Origin: Kaistia adipata DSM 17808
GTDB lineage: Bacteria > Pseudomonadota > Alphaproteobacteria > Rhizobiales > Kaistiaceae
DNA length: 64,000 bases
Direction of reading: 5' to 3'
Assembly (NCBI RefSeq): GCF_000423225.1
Contig: NZ_KE383992.1
Location: 2,971-66,970, forward strand
The notes beneath the pieces are model-generated. The model made no database searches and had not been told where the DNA came from. It saw only the letters and a list, made by a program, of their open reading frames with translations. Positions 26,772-36,062 of the stretch are shown piece by piece (the first letter of the stretch is position 1; each line of letters opens with the position of its first letter). The translations under genes and the position numbers were made by a program.

Positions 26772-27494
26772 ATGAACAAGCAGCGCGGCGCTGAGGGCGT
26801 CGACAATCCGGCCGGACACCGGCGCGGATCCGGCGTCGGACATGTCTACGAGGCGCTGAGGAACGACATCATCGAGCTCGTCCTGCCGCCGGGGAGCCCG
26901 ATCGACGAGGTGCAGCTGGCGCAGCGCTTCGCGATGTCGCGCACGCCGATCCGCGAGGCGCTGGTCCGCCTGGCGGCCGAGGGGCTGATCACCACGCTGC
27001 CGAACCGGGCGACGATCGTCGCCAACATCGACTTTTTGAGCCTGCCGCAGTTCTTCGACGCGCTGACGCTGATGTATCGCGTCACCACCCGCCTGGCGGC
27101 CCTGCATCACCGCGACGACGACATCGAGCGGATCGGGGCGTTGCAGGAGACCTTCACTCGCGCGGTGGAGGCGCGGGACGCTCTGGCGATGATCGCCACC
27201 AACCGCGACTTCCATCTCGAGATCGCCCGCGCCGGCCGCAACCGCTACTACACGGAGCTGTTCACCCAGCTGCTCGACGAGGGCCGGCGAATCCTGCGGC
27301 TCTACTATTCTTCGTTCCGCGACGTGCTGCCGCGGGAATATGTCGACGAGCACGCGGCGATGATCGCCGCGATCGTCGCCCGCGATGTCGAGCGGGCCGA
27401 TGCGCTCGCGAGCGCCCATGCCGCGCAGATCGTCCGCCACATCCAGGCCGCGATCACCGCCGAGGGCCGCGCCAACGCCGGGATCGCGCTCTGA
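26772..27494 (+). CDS. GntR-family regulator, FadR/FCD subfamily
   Basis: The 240-residue protein has a winged helix-turn-helix at about residues 20-85 (GHVYEALRNDIIELVLPPGS, then LAQRFAMSRTPIREALVRLA) and an all-helical FCD ligand-binding domain with the metal-binding pattern NRDFHLEIARAGRN and later EHAAMI and AHAAQIV histidines. ATG 26772 has GAAGGG upstream; GTG 26760 is an alternative. Divergence from the DapA-like gene suggests it represses that gene and responds to its substrate or product, as FCD regulators commonly respond to organic acids. Confidence 0.9.
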   Translation: MNKQRGAEGVDNPAGHRRGSGVGHVYEALRNDIIELVLPPGSPIDEVQLAQRFAMSRTPIREALVRLAAEGLITTLPNRATIVANIDFLSLPQFFDALTLMYRVTTRLAALHHRDDDIERIGALQETFTRAVEARDALAMIATNRDFHLEIARAGRNRYYTELFTQLLDEGRRILRLYYSSFRDVLPREYVDEHAAMIAAIVARDVERADALASAHAAQIVRHIQAAITAEGRANAGIAL

Positions 27495-27510
27495 GGGCGC
27501 CTCCTCGCGC

Positions 27511-27942
27511 CTAGGCGCGCAGGGAAATCTCGCGCAACGGCTCGCCGCCGTCGATGAAGAAACGGCCGGCAGGCGTGAGGGCAGCCCGGAGACGCTCCAG
27601 CGCCTGGCGCTCGAGTTCCGGATGCCGCCCGTCAAGCGCTCCGACCCGGACGGCGACGGCGAGATCGAAGGGCGCCTCCTCGGGCGCGCGCACAAAATCC
27701 TCGATCGCGACCCGACGCAGCACGAGGGTTCCGGCGGCCCGCTCGGCCGCCGACGCGGCCATGGCCTGGGCGATCGCCGTGGCGGAGCGATCGATGGCGA
27801 GGACCTGCCCGGGACCGATGCGGCGGGCGATGGCGCGCGCCATCGCGCCGGGGCCGCAGCCGATCTCGAGCACGCGCAGGCCCGGCTTCAGCGGCAGCGC
27901 CGCGACGATCCCGGCCAGCCTGGGAGACAGCTCCGACGCCAT
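27511..27942 (-). CDS. Small SAM-dependent methyltransferase
   Basis: The 143-residue protein contains motif I VLEIGCGPGAMARAIA, then VLAIDRSATAI and AGRFFIDGG, the class I Rossmann methyltransferase core. It is short (usual 180-250) but its N-terminal helix and motif I are intact; the frame is open up to 28128, and ATG 27942 is the best-looking start. It converges on the GntR gene with 16 bases between the stops. The substrate is unknown. Confidence 0.75.
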   Translation of the reverse strand: MASELSPRLAGIVAALPLKPGLRVLEIGCGPGAMARAIARRIGPGQVLAIDRSATAIAQAMAASAAERAAGTLVLRRVAIEDFVRAPEEAPFDLAVAVRVGALDGRHPELERQALERLRAALTPAGRFFIDGGEPLREISLRA

Positions 27943-28623
27943 GCGTACCCCCCACCAATTGCTCCTCGCCCCACGATATCCGCGATTTTGCGCGCGCACC
28001 ATCGCCGCGCCGGGCCGCCGAGACGGGCCGATATTGCGGAGCCCCGGATGCCGCGGCCGCCCGCCGCGACCCGCCATCGCCGCCGCCGCGCTTGACAGGT
28101 CGACGCCGGTCTTTTTAGTCTGGTTCACATAACAAATTCAAAATTCACCAGATGAACTTTACATCCCAAACCAACGCCCCCCCGGACATCGCAGTCCTGG
28201 CTTTCACCGATCCGGCAGCCAGCCGGCGGGCGGTGCCGACGGCAAGCGGCGGCTGGGTTTCCGAAAACCGTGCACGAACCCGTGATCGCGATTATTTTAC
28301 GAGCAATATTATACGTTGATATTTGATAACGCTCGTCATTGCGTGATACAGCTCGACATGACGGGTCGGTCCGAAGACCGGAGCGCGCGAGGGCAGAGGG
28401 GCCCTCGGCCACGGGGACCGAAGGAAACGGGGACGGCATCCATCGCCCGGTCGGCGCCAACGCGCCGGACAGGGCCGGAACAAGGCTCCGGATCAGGAAC
28501 GACCGGGCTTCGAAGGGCGGATCACACGCCCGCGAGGCCGGGAACGGCGGCGGCGAGGGCTCGGGCCCGGACCCTGGCGACTACCCAAACGGCTTCAACA
28601 CCATCCACGGGAAGGGGTTCAGA
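27943..28623. promoter_or_regulatory. Long upstream region of the second importer operon
   Basis: About 680 bases without a credible gene. Two AT-rich patches stand out against the GC background: 28128-28170 and 28285-28345 (including TTTTACGAGCAATATTATACG). These are plausible promoter and operator zones for the operon starting at 28624. No clear palindrome was fixed. Confidence 0.4.
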
Positions 28624-29961
28624 ATGACATCCAACAATTCGACGAAGCGCCCGGGCGGCCTCGATCGGCGCGCCTTTCTGAAGGCCGGCGGCGCCACGGC
28701 GCTGGCAGCCATCCTGGCGCCGGGCCTCGCGGGCCGCGCCGAGGCGGCGTTCTCCGGCACGCTCGACATGCTCGCCTGGGATTTCCAGCCCGACACGATC
28801 AAGACGCTGGTCGGCGAATGGACCGCCAAGGGCAACCCCGCCGTCAACGTCGCCGTCATCCCCAATCTCGGCTTCTCGCCGGCCCTGCAGACCCGCCTGC
28901 GCGGCGGCGACGCCATCGATCTCTTCTATAACTTCGCCTACAACTCGCAGAAGTTCATCGACCAGGGCTGGGCGGCCAAGCTGAACGATCTTCCCGGCGT
29001 CGACGACATGGTCGCCGACATGTTCGAGAGCGCCCGCCCCGCCTATGTCAACGCGGCCGGCGACATCATCAGCGCGCCCTATTTCTCGGCCGTGCACATG
29101 ATGCACTACAACGACCGCATGCTGAAGGAAGCCGGCATCGCCGCGCCGCCGCAGACGCTGCAGGAGATCCATGACGCGTCGAAGGCGCTCAAGGACAAGA
29201 AGATCGTCGATAGCCCCTACGTCGCCTACTGGGTGAAGGAATTCTGCGAGGAATACCTGCACACCTACCTCTTGAACGAGGGCATCACCGCGTTCGACAC
29301 GGCCGGCAAGCCGGTCTTCGCCGACGACCCGAAGACCGAGGGCGTCTTCGCCTGGTGGCAGACCATGTACCAGGACGGCCTCGCCCCGAAGTCGGTGCTG
29401 AACGACGATCCGGGCAAGCTCTCCAACGTGATGGCGCAGGGCGACGCCGCCTTCTTCGTGCTGCACCACTACTTCCTGACCTCGATCCGCAGCCTCAACG
29501 GCCCGGAATCGGCCAATGTGATGCAGAGCCCGATCGGCGGCTCCAACCACACCTTCCAGATCGGCGAAGTGCTGCAGCTCGGCCAGATCGAGGACGAGGA
29601 GCGCCGCAACGCCGCCTGGGACCTGATGAAGTTCTACGGCTGGAAGGATTCGGCCGGCAAGTTCACGGTCTTCAACCAGTGGGCCAAGGCCGCCGGCCTC
29701 GCCGCGCCCTATCCGGGCTTCTTCAAGGATCCGGACGTCATCGCCGCCTTCCCGGACTATTACGACCTGCCGCTGATCTCGAAGACCTTCGAGACCGGCT
29801 CCAAGGTCATCCCGGCCCGCACGCTGCCCTGGTATCCGGACTTCCAGGCCAAGGTCGGCGACATCGTCCACGCCCTGCTGCTCGGCCAGGCGACGCCGAA
29901 GAAGACGGTCGAGGACCTGACCGCCGCGGCGAACTCCGCCCAGAAGGGCCGCAGCCTCTAA
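28624..29961 (+). CDS. ABC transporter substrate-binding protein with Tat signal
   Basis: The 445-residue protein starts with a twin-arginine signal: LDRRAFLKAGGATALAAILA and cleavage near AEAAF. The mature part is a family-1 binding fold (LDMLAWDFQPDTIKTLV, YFSAVHMMHYNDRML, NVMAQGDAAFFVLHHYF). Tat export means it folds in the cytoplasm first. ATG 28624 lies after GGAAGGGG. It heads an operon with two permeases, an oxidoreductase and an amidohydrolase; a RIME-like half repeat sits between it and the first permease. The substrate may be an amino-sugar or N-acyl compound given the downstream enzymes, but this is inferred. Confidence 0.88.
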   Translation: MTSNNSTKRPGGLDRRAFLKAGGATALAAILAPGLAGRAEAAFSGTLDMLAWDFQPDTIKTLVGEWTAKGNPAVNVAVIPNLGFSPALQTRLRGGDAIDLFYNFAYNSQKFIDQGWAAKLNDLPGVDDMVADMFESARPAYVNAAGDIISAPYFSAVHMMHYNDRMLKEAGIAAPPQTLQEIHDASKALKDKKIVDSPYVAYWVKEFCEEYLHTYLLNEGITAFDTAGKPVFADDPKTEGVFAWWQTMYQDGLAPKSVLNDDPGKLSNVMAQGDAAFFVLHHYFLTSIRSLNGPESANVMQSPIGGSNHTFQIGEVLQLGQIEDEERRNAAWDLMKFYGWKDSAGKFTVFNQWAKAAGLAAPYPGFFKDPDVIAAFPDYYDLPLISKTFETGSKVIPARTLPWYPDFQAKVGDIVHALLLGQATPKKTVEDLTAAANSAQKGRSL

Positions 29962-29981
29962 GGCTCGCGCGCCGTTCTTCG

Positions 29982-30030
29982 CCTCTCCCCGAGGGGAGAG
30001 GCCGACGGCCGCAGGCCGGCGGGTGAGGGT
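29982..30030. repeat. RIME-like palindromic repeat, half copy
   Basis: CCTCTCCCC at 29982-29990 pairs with GGGGAGAGG at 29993-30001, followed by CGACGGCCGCAGGCCGGCGG and GTGAGGG. The same segment, inverted, occurs at 35931-35981. It lies between the binding protein and permease genes. Confidence 0.7.
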
Positions 30031-30167
30031 TCGCGCCCTCGCCGGAGAAAGTCCTGCGCCTCGCCTTAAGGGACGAGATGCGTGGAAATACGCGCCGGGA
30101 GGCATGGTCCGACCGACCCTGCCCTCCGGCGCCCAAGATCCCCAGACAATGCCTGAAGGGAGTGACC

Positions 30168-31082
30168 GTGGCGGCCTCACCTACATCCAGCGGCGCCCTG
30201 AACCGGGGCGACAGGCTGTTCGGCGTCAAGCTGACGGCGCCGGCCGGCGTCATCCTGGCGGTCCTGCTCCTAATACCGACCGTCCTGACCATCCTCTACA
30301 GCCTGCACGACGTGCCGGCGAACGGCCGCAGCCTCGGCCCGTTCGTCGGGCTCGAGAACTACACCATCGTGCTCGGCAGTTCGGTGTTCTGGCGCTCGGC
30401 CTGGGTGACCTTCGTCTTCTCGGTTGGCTTCGTCATCTTCTCGACGCTATTCGGCCTCGGCATGGCGATCCTGCTCAACCAACGCTTCGTCGGACGCGGC
30501 CTCGCCCGCGCCCTGCTCATCATTCCGTGGGCGACGCCGTGGCTGGTGATCGGCATCCTGTGGAAGTGGTTCGCCGACGGCAGCGTCGGCGGACTGAACG
30601 CGGTGCTGCTGATGCTCGGCGCCACCACCGACTACTACGACTTCATGGCCGACCCGAACTCGGCGCTGGTGCTCACCATCATCGCCGCCGTCTGGCGCCA
30701 GGCGAGCTTCGCCGGCATCCTGCTGCTCGCCGGCCTGCAGACCCTACCGGAAGACCTGAACGAGGCCGCCTCGCTCGACGGCGCCGGCGTCTTCCAGCGC
30801 TTCCGCAACATCACCCTGCCCTGGCTGAAGCCGGCGCTGGTCACGGTGACCGTGCTCAACATCATCTACGCCTTCCTGCAGTTCGACGTGATCTTCGCCA
30901 TGACCCAGGGCGGCCCCGGCGACGCGACGCAGGTGCTGTCGATCCTGATCTACCGCCAGCTCTTCGGCGTCACCCAGATCGGCCTCGGCTCGGCGCTCGC
31001 CGTCATCCTCGGCTTCATCGCGCTCGCCGGCGGCCTCCTCACCGTCAAGCTGCTCTATCGTGCGGAAAGGCAATCGGCATGA
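30168..31082 (+). CDS. ABC transporter permease, MalF type (second importer)
   Basis: The 304-residue membrane protein has an N-terminal helix VILAVLLLIPTVLTILYSL, several further helices, EAA loop NEAASLDGAGVFQRFRNITLP and IFAMTQGGPGDAT. GTG 30168 is chosen because GAAGGGA lies seven bases before it; GTG 30162 is possible. The frame open to 30078 lacks a ribosome site. It overlaps the next permease by four bases. Confidence 0.88.
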   Translation: MAASPTSSGALNRGDRLFGVKLTAPAGVILAVLLLIPTVLTILYSLHDVPANGRSLGPFVGLENYTIVLGSSVFWRSAWVTFVFSVGFVIFSTLFGLGMAILLNQRFVGRGLARALLIIPWATPWLVIGILWKWFADGSVGGLNAVLLMLGATTDYYDFMADPNSALVLTIIAAVWRQASFAGILLLAGLQTLPEDLNEAASLDGAGVFQRFRNITLPWLKPALVTVTVLNIIYAFLQFDVIFAMTQGGPGDATQVLSILIYRQLFGVTQIGLGSALAVILGFIALAGGLLTVKLLYRAERQSA

Positions 31083-31999
31083 GCGACATCGCCCTCACCC
31101 GCACCTCGCGTCGCCGCGGCAAGGCCGCCACCGCGGCCGGCCTGCAGCGCAGCACGACGGCGACGGTCATCCTCTATCTCTGCGTCGCCGTATTCGCCGT
31201 CTGGATCCTGCTGCCGGTCTGGTACCTCGTCGTCTCCAGCCTGATCACGCCCACCCAGCTCGGCGTGAAACCCTTCCCGATGATCCCCTCCAGCATCACC
31301 TTCGACAACTACCTGTCGGTGCTGACCGGGGCGACCGGATCGAAGGGCTTCGGCAGCACCGACATGGGCGCCCGCCTGATCCCGGCGATCGGCCAGAGCT
31401 TCTTCGTCAGCTCGGTTCTGGTGATCCTGAACCTCTTCATCGCCGGTATCGCCGCCTACGGCCTGTCGCGCTATCCGTTCACGGGATCGCGCGGGTTCGA
31501 ACTGGCGATCATCGTCTCGCGAGTCGTCCCGGCGATCGCCATCATCGGCCCGTTCTTCGTCGCCTTCCGCGTCGTCGGCATCCTGAACACGCCGTGGGCG
31601 CTGATCATCAGCTACAACGTGTTCACGCTGCCGCTGGCGATCATGATCTTGAAGAACTACTTCGACCAGATGCCGCGCGAGATCGAGGAAGCCGCCAAGA
31701 TCGACGGCGCCTCGCGGCTGCAGACGCTCTGGATCATCATCGTGCCGATCGCCCGCCCCGGCCTCGTCGCCGCCGGCGTGCTGATCTTCCTCGAGTCCTG
31801 GAGCGAGTTCTTCTATTCGCTCGTGCTGACCAACCAGCTGACGGTGCCGCCGCTCCTCGCCGGCTTCCAGTCGGTGCAGCAGTTCAACTGGAACTCACTC
31901 GCCGCCGCCACCGTCATGTCGATGATCCCGCCCGTCGTGCTGGTCGTCATCTTCCAGCGCCACGTCGTCGGCGCGCTGACCGCCGGAGCCGTGAAATGA
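31079..31999 (+). CDS. ABC transporter permease, MalG type (second importer)
   Basis: The 306-residue protein has six predicted helices and EAA loop EEAAKIDGASRLQTLWIIIVP. Both its ends are coupled by ATGA overlaps, to the MalF-type gene and to the oxidoreductase. Again no ATPase gene is in the operon. Confidence 0.9.
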   Translation: MSDIALTRTSRRRGKAATAAGLQRSTTATVILYLCVAVFAVWILLPVWYLVVSSLITPTQLGVKPFPMIPSSITFDNYLSVLTGATGSKGFGSTDMGARLIPAIGQSFFVSSVLVILNLFIAGIAAYGLSRYPFTGSRGFELAIIVSRVVPAIAIIGPFFVAFRVVGILNTPWALIISYNVFTLPLAIMILKNYFDQMPREIEEAAKIDGASRLQTLWIIIVPIARPGLVAAGVLIFLESWSEFFYSLVLTNQLTVPPLLAGFQSVQQFNWNSLAAATVMSMIPPVVLVVIFQRHVVGALTAGAVK

Positions 32000-33048
32000 C
32001 GAAGTCCATCCGCGCAGGCGTCATCAGCGCCGGCGCCTGGTCGCAATCGAGCCATCTGCCGGCGCTCGCCGCCCATCCCGACGTCGAGCTCGTCGCGCTC
32101 TCCAGCCCGAACGGCGAGACGGCGAAGAAGCTCGCCGCCGACTTCGACGTGCCGCTGGCCTTCGCCGACTGGCGCGACGTGCTGGCGGAGCGGCCCGACA
32201 TCGTCGTCGTGTCGAGCCCGCCTGTGGCGCATGAGGAGCAGGTGATCGCGGCGCTCGAGGCCGGCGCGCATGTGCTGGTCGAAAAGCCCTTCGCGCTCGA
32301 GGCCGGCGCCGCCCGGCGCATGCGCGACACCGCCGAGCGGGTCGGCCGCGTGTTGCTGGTCGGCTTCGGCTGGCCGGCGGCGCCCGGCTTCGCGCTCTCG
32401 AAGGCGCTGATCGACGCCGGCGAGATCGGCGCGGTCGAGCAGATGACCATGCATCTCGCCGTCAATACGCGCGCGCTCTTGATGGGCGGCACCGATGGCG
32501 GCTGGGGCGGCGACGGTTCGTCCGATGCCTCGACCTACACCGACCGCAAGGTCTCGGGCGGCGGTTCGGCCGCCGTCTCGATGTCGCACCAGCTCGGCCT
32601 GATCGAATGGCTGGCGGGCGAACCGATCGTCGCCGTCGGCGCCAGCACCTACCCACCCGGCCGCGAGATCGACCTGCACACCACCGTCAACGCCGATTTC
32701 GCCGGCGGCGGCTCGGCGGCGATCAGCAGCGCCTCGACGCATGCCTATCTGGCGCGGCCGCAATGGCACATGGCGCTCTACGGATCCAAGGGCCAGATCT
32801 GGCTCGATTCGATCGCCGACCATGTCCGTCTGGTGCGGGCGAATGGCGACGTCGTCGAATACGGCCCCGACGAAGCGTCGGGCCTGTACGACGCGGGGGC
32901 GCCGACCAAGGCGCTGATCGCCTGCGCGCAAGGTTCGCCCGCCCCCGCCGGCCTGACGGCCCGGCTCGCGGCGCATGTCGTCGCCGTCACCGACGGCATC
33001 TACGAAAGCGCCCGCACCGGGCAGAGAATACGGATCCCCACAGAATGA
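31996..33048 (+). CDS. Gfo/Idh/MocA-family oxidoreductase
   Basis: The 350-residue enzyme has an N-terminal Rossmann NAD(P)-binding part (AGVISAGAWSQSSHLPAL, DIVVVSSPPVAHEEQ) with the family signature HVLVEKPFAL, and the C-terminal GFOR/MocA alpha/beta domain. Such enzymes oxidise or reduce sugars, inositols and amino sugars. It is translationally coupled on both sides, between the permease and the D-aminoacylase-like gene, so it should act on the imported compound. Confidence 0.88.
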   Translation: MTKSIRAGVISAGAWSQSSHLPALAAHPDVELVALSSPNGETAKKLAADFDVPLAFADWRDVLAERPDIVVVSSPPVAHEEQVIAALEAGAHVLVEKPFALEAGAARRMRDTAERVGRVLLVGFGWPAAPGFALSKALIDAGEIGAVEQMTMHLAVNTRALLMGGTDGGWGGDGSSDASTYTDRKVSGGGSAAVSMSHQLGLIEWLAGEPIVAVGASTYPPGREIDLHTTVNADFAGGGSAAISSASTHAYLARPQWHMALYGSKGQIWLDSIADHVRLVRANGDVVEYGPDEASGLYDAGAPTKALIACAQGSPAPAGLTARLAAHVVAVTDGIYESARTGQRIRIPTE

Positions 33049-34646
33049 CTTCTGAGACCACGCTCTTCTCCGGCGGCATCATCGTCGACGGCCTCGGCTC
33101 GGAACCCGTGCGCGGCGACGTGCTCGTCGCCGGCGACCGTATCCTCCGCGTCACCGACGGCAGCGAAAAGCTCGAAGCCGACCGGGAGATCGCCATCGAC
33201 GGGCTGATCATCGCCCCCGGCTTCATCGACATGCACACCCATTCCGATCTGCAGGTGCTGGTCCAGCCGGACCACACCTCGAAGATCACGCAGGGCGTGA
33301 CCACCGAGGTGCTGGGCCAGGACGGCCTGAGCTACGCGCCGATCGACGAGGCGACGCTGGCCGAGCTGCGCGCCCAGCTGAAGGGCTGGAACGACGACCC
33401 GCCGGGCTTCGACTGGAACTGGCGCTCGGTCGCCGAATATCTGAAGCGGCTCGACGGCAACACGGCCGTCAACACCGCCTATCTCGTGCCGCACGGCAAT
33501 CTGCGCATGCTGGTGATGGGCAACGCCCCCCGACTCGCCACGCCGGACGAGCTGGAGCAGATGAAGGCGCTGCTGCGCACCGCGCTCGAGGAAGGTGGCG
33601 TCGGCCTCTCGACCGGCCTCACCTATGTGCCGGCGATGTATTCCGACACCGACGAGCTGGTCGCGCTCTGCGAGGTCGTGGCCGAATATGGCGGCTTCTA
33701 TTGCCCGCACCACCGCAATTACGGCCTCGACGCGCTCGGCGGCTATCGCGAATGCTTCGAGATCGCCCGCCGCTCCGGCGTCGCGCTGCATCTCGCGCAC
33801 ACGCATCTCTCCTTCGAGTGCAACCGCGGCAAGCTGCCGGAACTCCTGAAAATGCTCGATGACGCCATCGCCGACGGCGTCGACCTGACCTTCGACAGCT
33901 ATCCCTATCTCGCCGGCATGACGACGCTGCTGTCGCAGCTGCCGGGCTGGGCGCTCGCCGGCACCGGCGAGGAGCAGATGGCCCGCCTGCGCTCTCCCGA
34001 GCAGCGCGCCAAGATCATCGAGGCGCTCGACGTCACCGGCTCGGACGGCCACCAGGGCCTGACCGTCAACTGGTCGACCGTGCATGTCGTCGGCACGCCC
34101 GGCGCGCCCGGCCTCGAATGGGTGATGGAGACGGACCTCGCCGCCGCCGCGGCCAAGGTCGGCAAGAAGCCGGCCGAATTCGCGCTCGACATCCTGGTCG
34201 CCACCGAGCGCAGCGCCCCTTGCGTCTTCTTCATCGGCCATGAGGAACATGTGCGCGCGCTGATGCAGCGCGACGAGCACACCGTCGGCAGCGACGGCAT
34301 CCTCGTCGGCGACCGGCCGCATCCGCGCTCCTGGGGCACCTTCCCGCGCATGCTGGAAACCTATGTGCGCGAGGAGAAGGTCCTGACGCTCGCCGAATGC
34401 GTGCGCCACATGACCAGCACGGCGGCGAACCGCCTGCGCCAGCCCGATCGCGGCCGTATCGCCGAGGGCGCCAAGGCCGACCTCGTGGTGTTCGACCACA
34501 TGACGGTGAAGGCGCACGCCACCTATGAGGTGCCGCGCCAGGCCGCCTCCGGCATCTTCCACGTGATGGTGAATGGCGAACTGGCGCTTAGGGATGGCCA
34601 GATGACCGGCAGCCGCGCCGGCCGCGTCATCCGCATGCCGTCCTGA
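33045..34646 (+). CDS. D-aminoacylase-like amidohydrolase
   Basis: The 533-residue protein belongs to the amidohydrolase superfamily: metal motif GFIDMHTHSDL near residue 65, catalytic-type HLAHTHLSFE, HEEHV and the C-terminal TAANRLRQPDRGRIAEGAKADLVVF. It most resembles N-acyl-D-amino-acid deacylases, but where those have the metal-ligand cysteine in GNCG it reads GQDGLSY, so the metal site and substrate may differ. It starts by ATGA overlap and precedes a D-amino-acid PLP enzyme by 30 bases, which supports a D-amino-acid theme: deacylate, then dehydrate or cleave. Confidence 0.82.
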   Translation: MTSETTLFSGGIIVDGLGSEPVRGDVLVAGDRILRVTDGSEKLEADREIAIDGLIIAPGFIDMHTHSDLQVLVQPDHTSKITQGVTTEVLGQDGLSYAPIDEATLAELRAQLKGWNDDPPGFDWNWRSVAEYLKRLDGNTAVNTAYLVPHGNLRMLVMGNAPRLATPDELEQMKALLRTALEEGGVGLSTGLTYVPAMYSDTDELVALCEVVAEYGGFYCPHHRNYGLDALGGYRECFEIARRSGVALHLAHTHLSFECNRGKLPELLKMLDDAIADGVDLTFDSYPYLAGMTTLLSQLPGWALAGTGEEQMARLRSPEQRAKIIEALDVTGSDGHQGLTVNWSTVHVVGTPGAPGLEWVMETDLAAAAAKVGKKPAEFALDILVATERSAPCVFFIGHEEHVRALMQRDEHTVGSDGILVGDRPHPRSWGTFPRMLETYVREEKVLTLAECVRHMTSTAANRLRQPDRGRIAEGAKADLVVFDHMTVKAHATYEVPRQAASGIFHVMVNGELALRDGQMTGSRAGRVIRMPS

Positions 34647-34676
34647 CCGCTTCCTCCTGAGAATTCGAGAACAACC

Positions 34677-35828
34677 ATGTCCGCTGTATCCTCCGCCCCC
34701 GCCGCCTCGCGCTGGACCGACATCCCGGTCGCGACGCCCGGCCTCGTGCTCGACCGCGACGTCCTCGACCGCAATCTCGACGAGATGGCGGCGATCGCCC
34801 GCTCCGCCGGCGTCGAGCTCTTCCCGCACGCCAAGACGCACCGCATGGCCGATGCCGGCAGGCGCCAGATCGAACGCGGCGCGCACGGCCTCTGCGTCGC
34901 CAAGCTCGGCGAGGCCGAGGCCTTCGCCGACGCCGGCATCGAGCGGCTCTTCGTCGCCAACCCGATCTTCGGCGCCGAGAACGGGGCCCGCGCGCTGGCG
35001 CTGTCGCGCCGGGCCGACCTGCTGCTCGCGACCGACAGCGTCGATGCGGCCGCCAGCATCGGCGCGGTCTTCGCCGCCGCCGGCGCCACGGCGCGCATGA
35101 TGCTGGCGATCGATTCCGGCCTCGGCCGCGAGGGCGTCTCGCCGGCCAAGGCGCCCGAAGTCGCCAAGGCGATCGCCGCGGCGCCCGGCGTCGAGCTGGT
35201 CGGCATCTACACGCATGAGGGCAGCACCTACGGCGCCAAGGATCGCGCCGACCTCGAAGCCCGCGCCGTCGCCGCCGGCGAGGCGATGGTCGCCGTCGCC
35301 GAGGCGATCCGCGCCGAGGGCATTCCGCTGCCGATCGTCTCGCTCGGCGCCTCGGCCTCGGCGCGCGCCGTCGCCCATGTGCCGGGCGTCACCCAGATCC
35401 GCCCCGGCATCTACGCCTTCAACGATGTCGGCCAGGTCGCGCTCGGCAACGCCACGCTCGACACAGTCGCCGTCCGCGTCATCGGCACGGTGGTCAGCCA
35501 TCCCGATCCCGACCGCGCCTGCATCGACGCCGGCTCGAAGTCGCTCTCGACCGATCTCGTGCCGGCCGCCGCCCATCGCGACGAATATCCCGGCATGGGG
35601 CTGATCGTGAACGCGCCCGGCTGGGTCATCGAGAAGATGTCCGAGGAACATGGCTGGCTGCGCTGGCACGGCGCCGGCGAGCCGACGCCGCTGCCGGTCG
35701 GCACGCGACTCGAGATCGTGCCGAACCATGTCTGCATGGCCTTCGCCATGCTCCGCCGCGCCGCCGTCCTCAAGGACGGTACGGTAGCCGAGACCTGGGA
35801 AGGATTCGGGCCCGGCTCGTCGGAGTAA
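34677..35828 (+). CDS. D-serine dehydratase / D-threonine aldolase-like PLP enzyme
   Basis: The 383-residue protein has the alanine racemase-type barrel with PLP lysine in FPHAKTHRM near residue 43, then CVAKLGEAEAFADAG, AIDSGLGREGV, TQIRPGIYAFND and the C-terminal zinc-site motif IVPNHVCMAF (His and Cys ligands) of eukaryotic-type D-serine dehydratase and D-threonine aldolase. It would release ammonia and a keto acid, or glycine and an aldehyde, from a D-beta-hydroxy amino acid. It closes the importer operon and follows the D-aminoacylase-like gene. Confidence 0.85.
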   Translation: MSAVSSAPAASRWTDIPVATPGLVLDRDVLDRNLDEMAAIARSAGVELFPHAKTHRMADAGRRQIERGAHGLCVAKLGEAEAFADAGIERLFVANPIFGAENGARALALSRRADLLLATDSVDAAASIGAVFAAAGATARMMLAIDSGLGREGVSPAKAPEVAKAIAAAPGVELVGIYTHEGSTYGAKDRADLEARAVAAGEAMVAVAEAIRAEGIPLPIVSLGASASARAVAHVPGVTQIRPGIYAFNDVGQVALGNATLDTVAVRVIGTVVSHPDPDRACIDAGSKSLSTDLVPAAAHRDEYPGMGLIVNAPGWVIEKMSEEHGWLRWHGAGEPTPLPVGTRLEIVPNHVCMAFAMLRRAAVLKDGTVAETWEGFGPGSSE

Positions 35829-35857
35829 GGGGACCGGGACGCATGGCGGCGCAGCTT

Positions 35858-35983
35858 CTCACCTCTCCCATAGGGAGAGGTCGGAGCAAAGCTCCGGGTG
35901 AGGGGTTGGGGACTATCCGGAAGGGACTGTACCCCTCACCCGCCGGCCTGCGGCCGTCGACCTCTCCCTGTGGGAGAGGTGAG
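35858..35983. repeat. RIME-like inverted-repeat element, full copy
   Basis: A 126-base element with nested symmetry. Outer arms CTCACCTCTCCC (35858-35869) and GGGAGAGGTGAG (35972-35983) are perfect inverted repeats, and inner arms GGGTGAGGGGT (35896-35906) and ACCCCTCACCC (35931-35941) too. Each half also has its own hairpin. It matches the style of Rhizobium-specific intergenic mosaic elements and fills the gap between the D-amino-acid operon and the lactonase gene. Confidence 0.8.
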
Positions 35984-36062
35984 AGGGGAGCCCCGGTTTC
36001 TGGGCGCGAAGAATCGATCTAGGCTTCGGCCAACGCTGAAATTCAATCCGGGGGAATCGCAG

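Noticed and set aside
33000-35729. 909-residue minus-strand frame across the amidohydrolase and PLP-enzyme genes
   Set aside because: Typical GC-rich shadow frame: very high Arg, Ala, Gly and His, no recognisable domain, and it runs through two well-supported genes.
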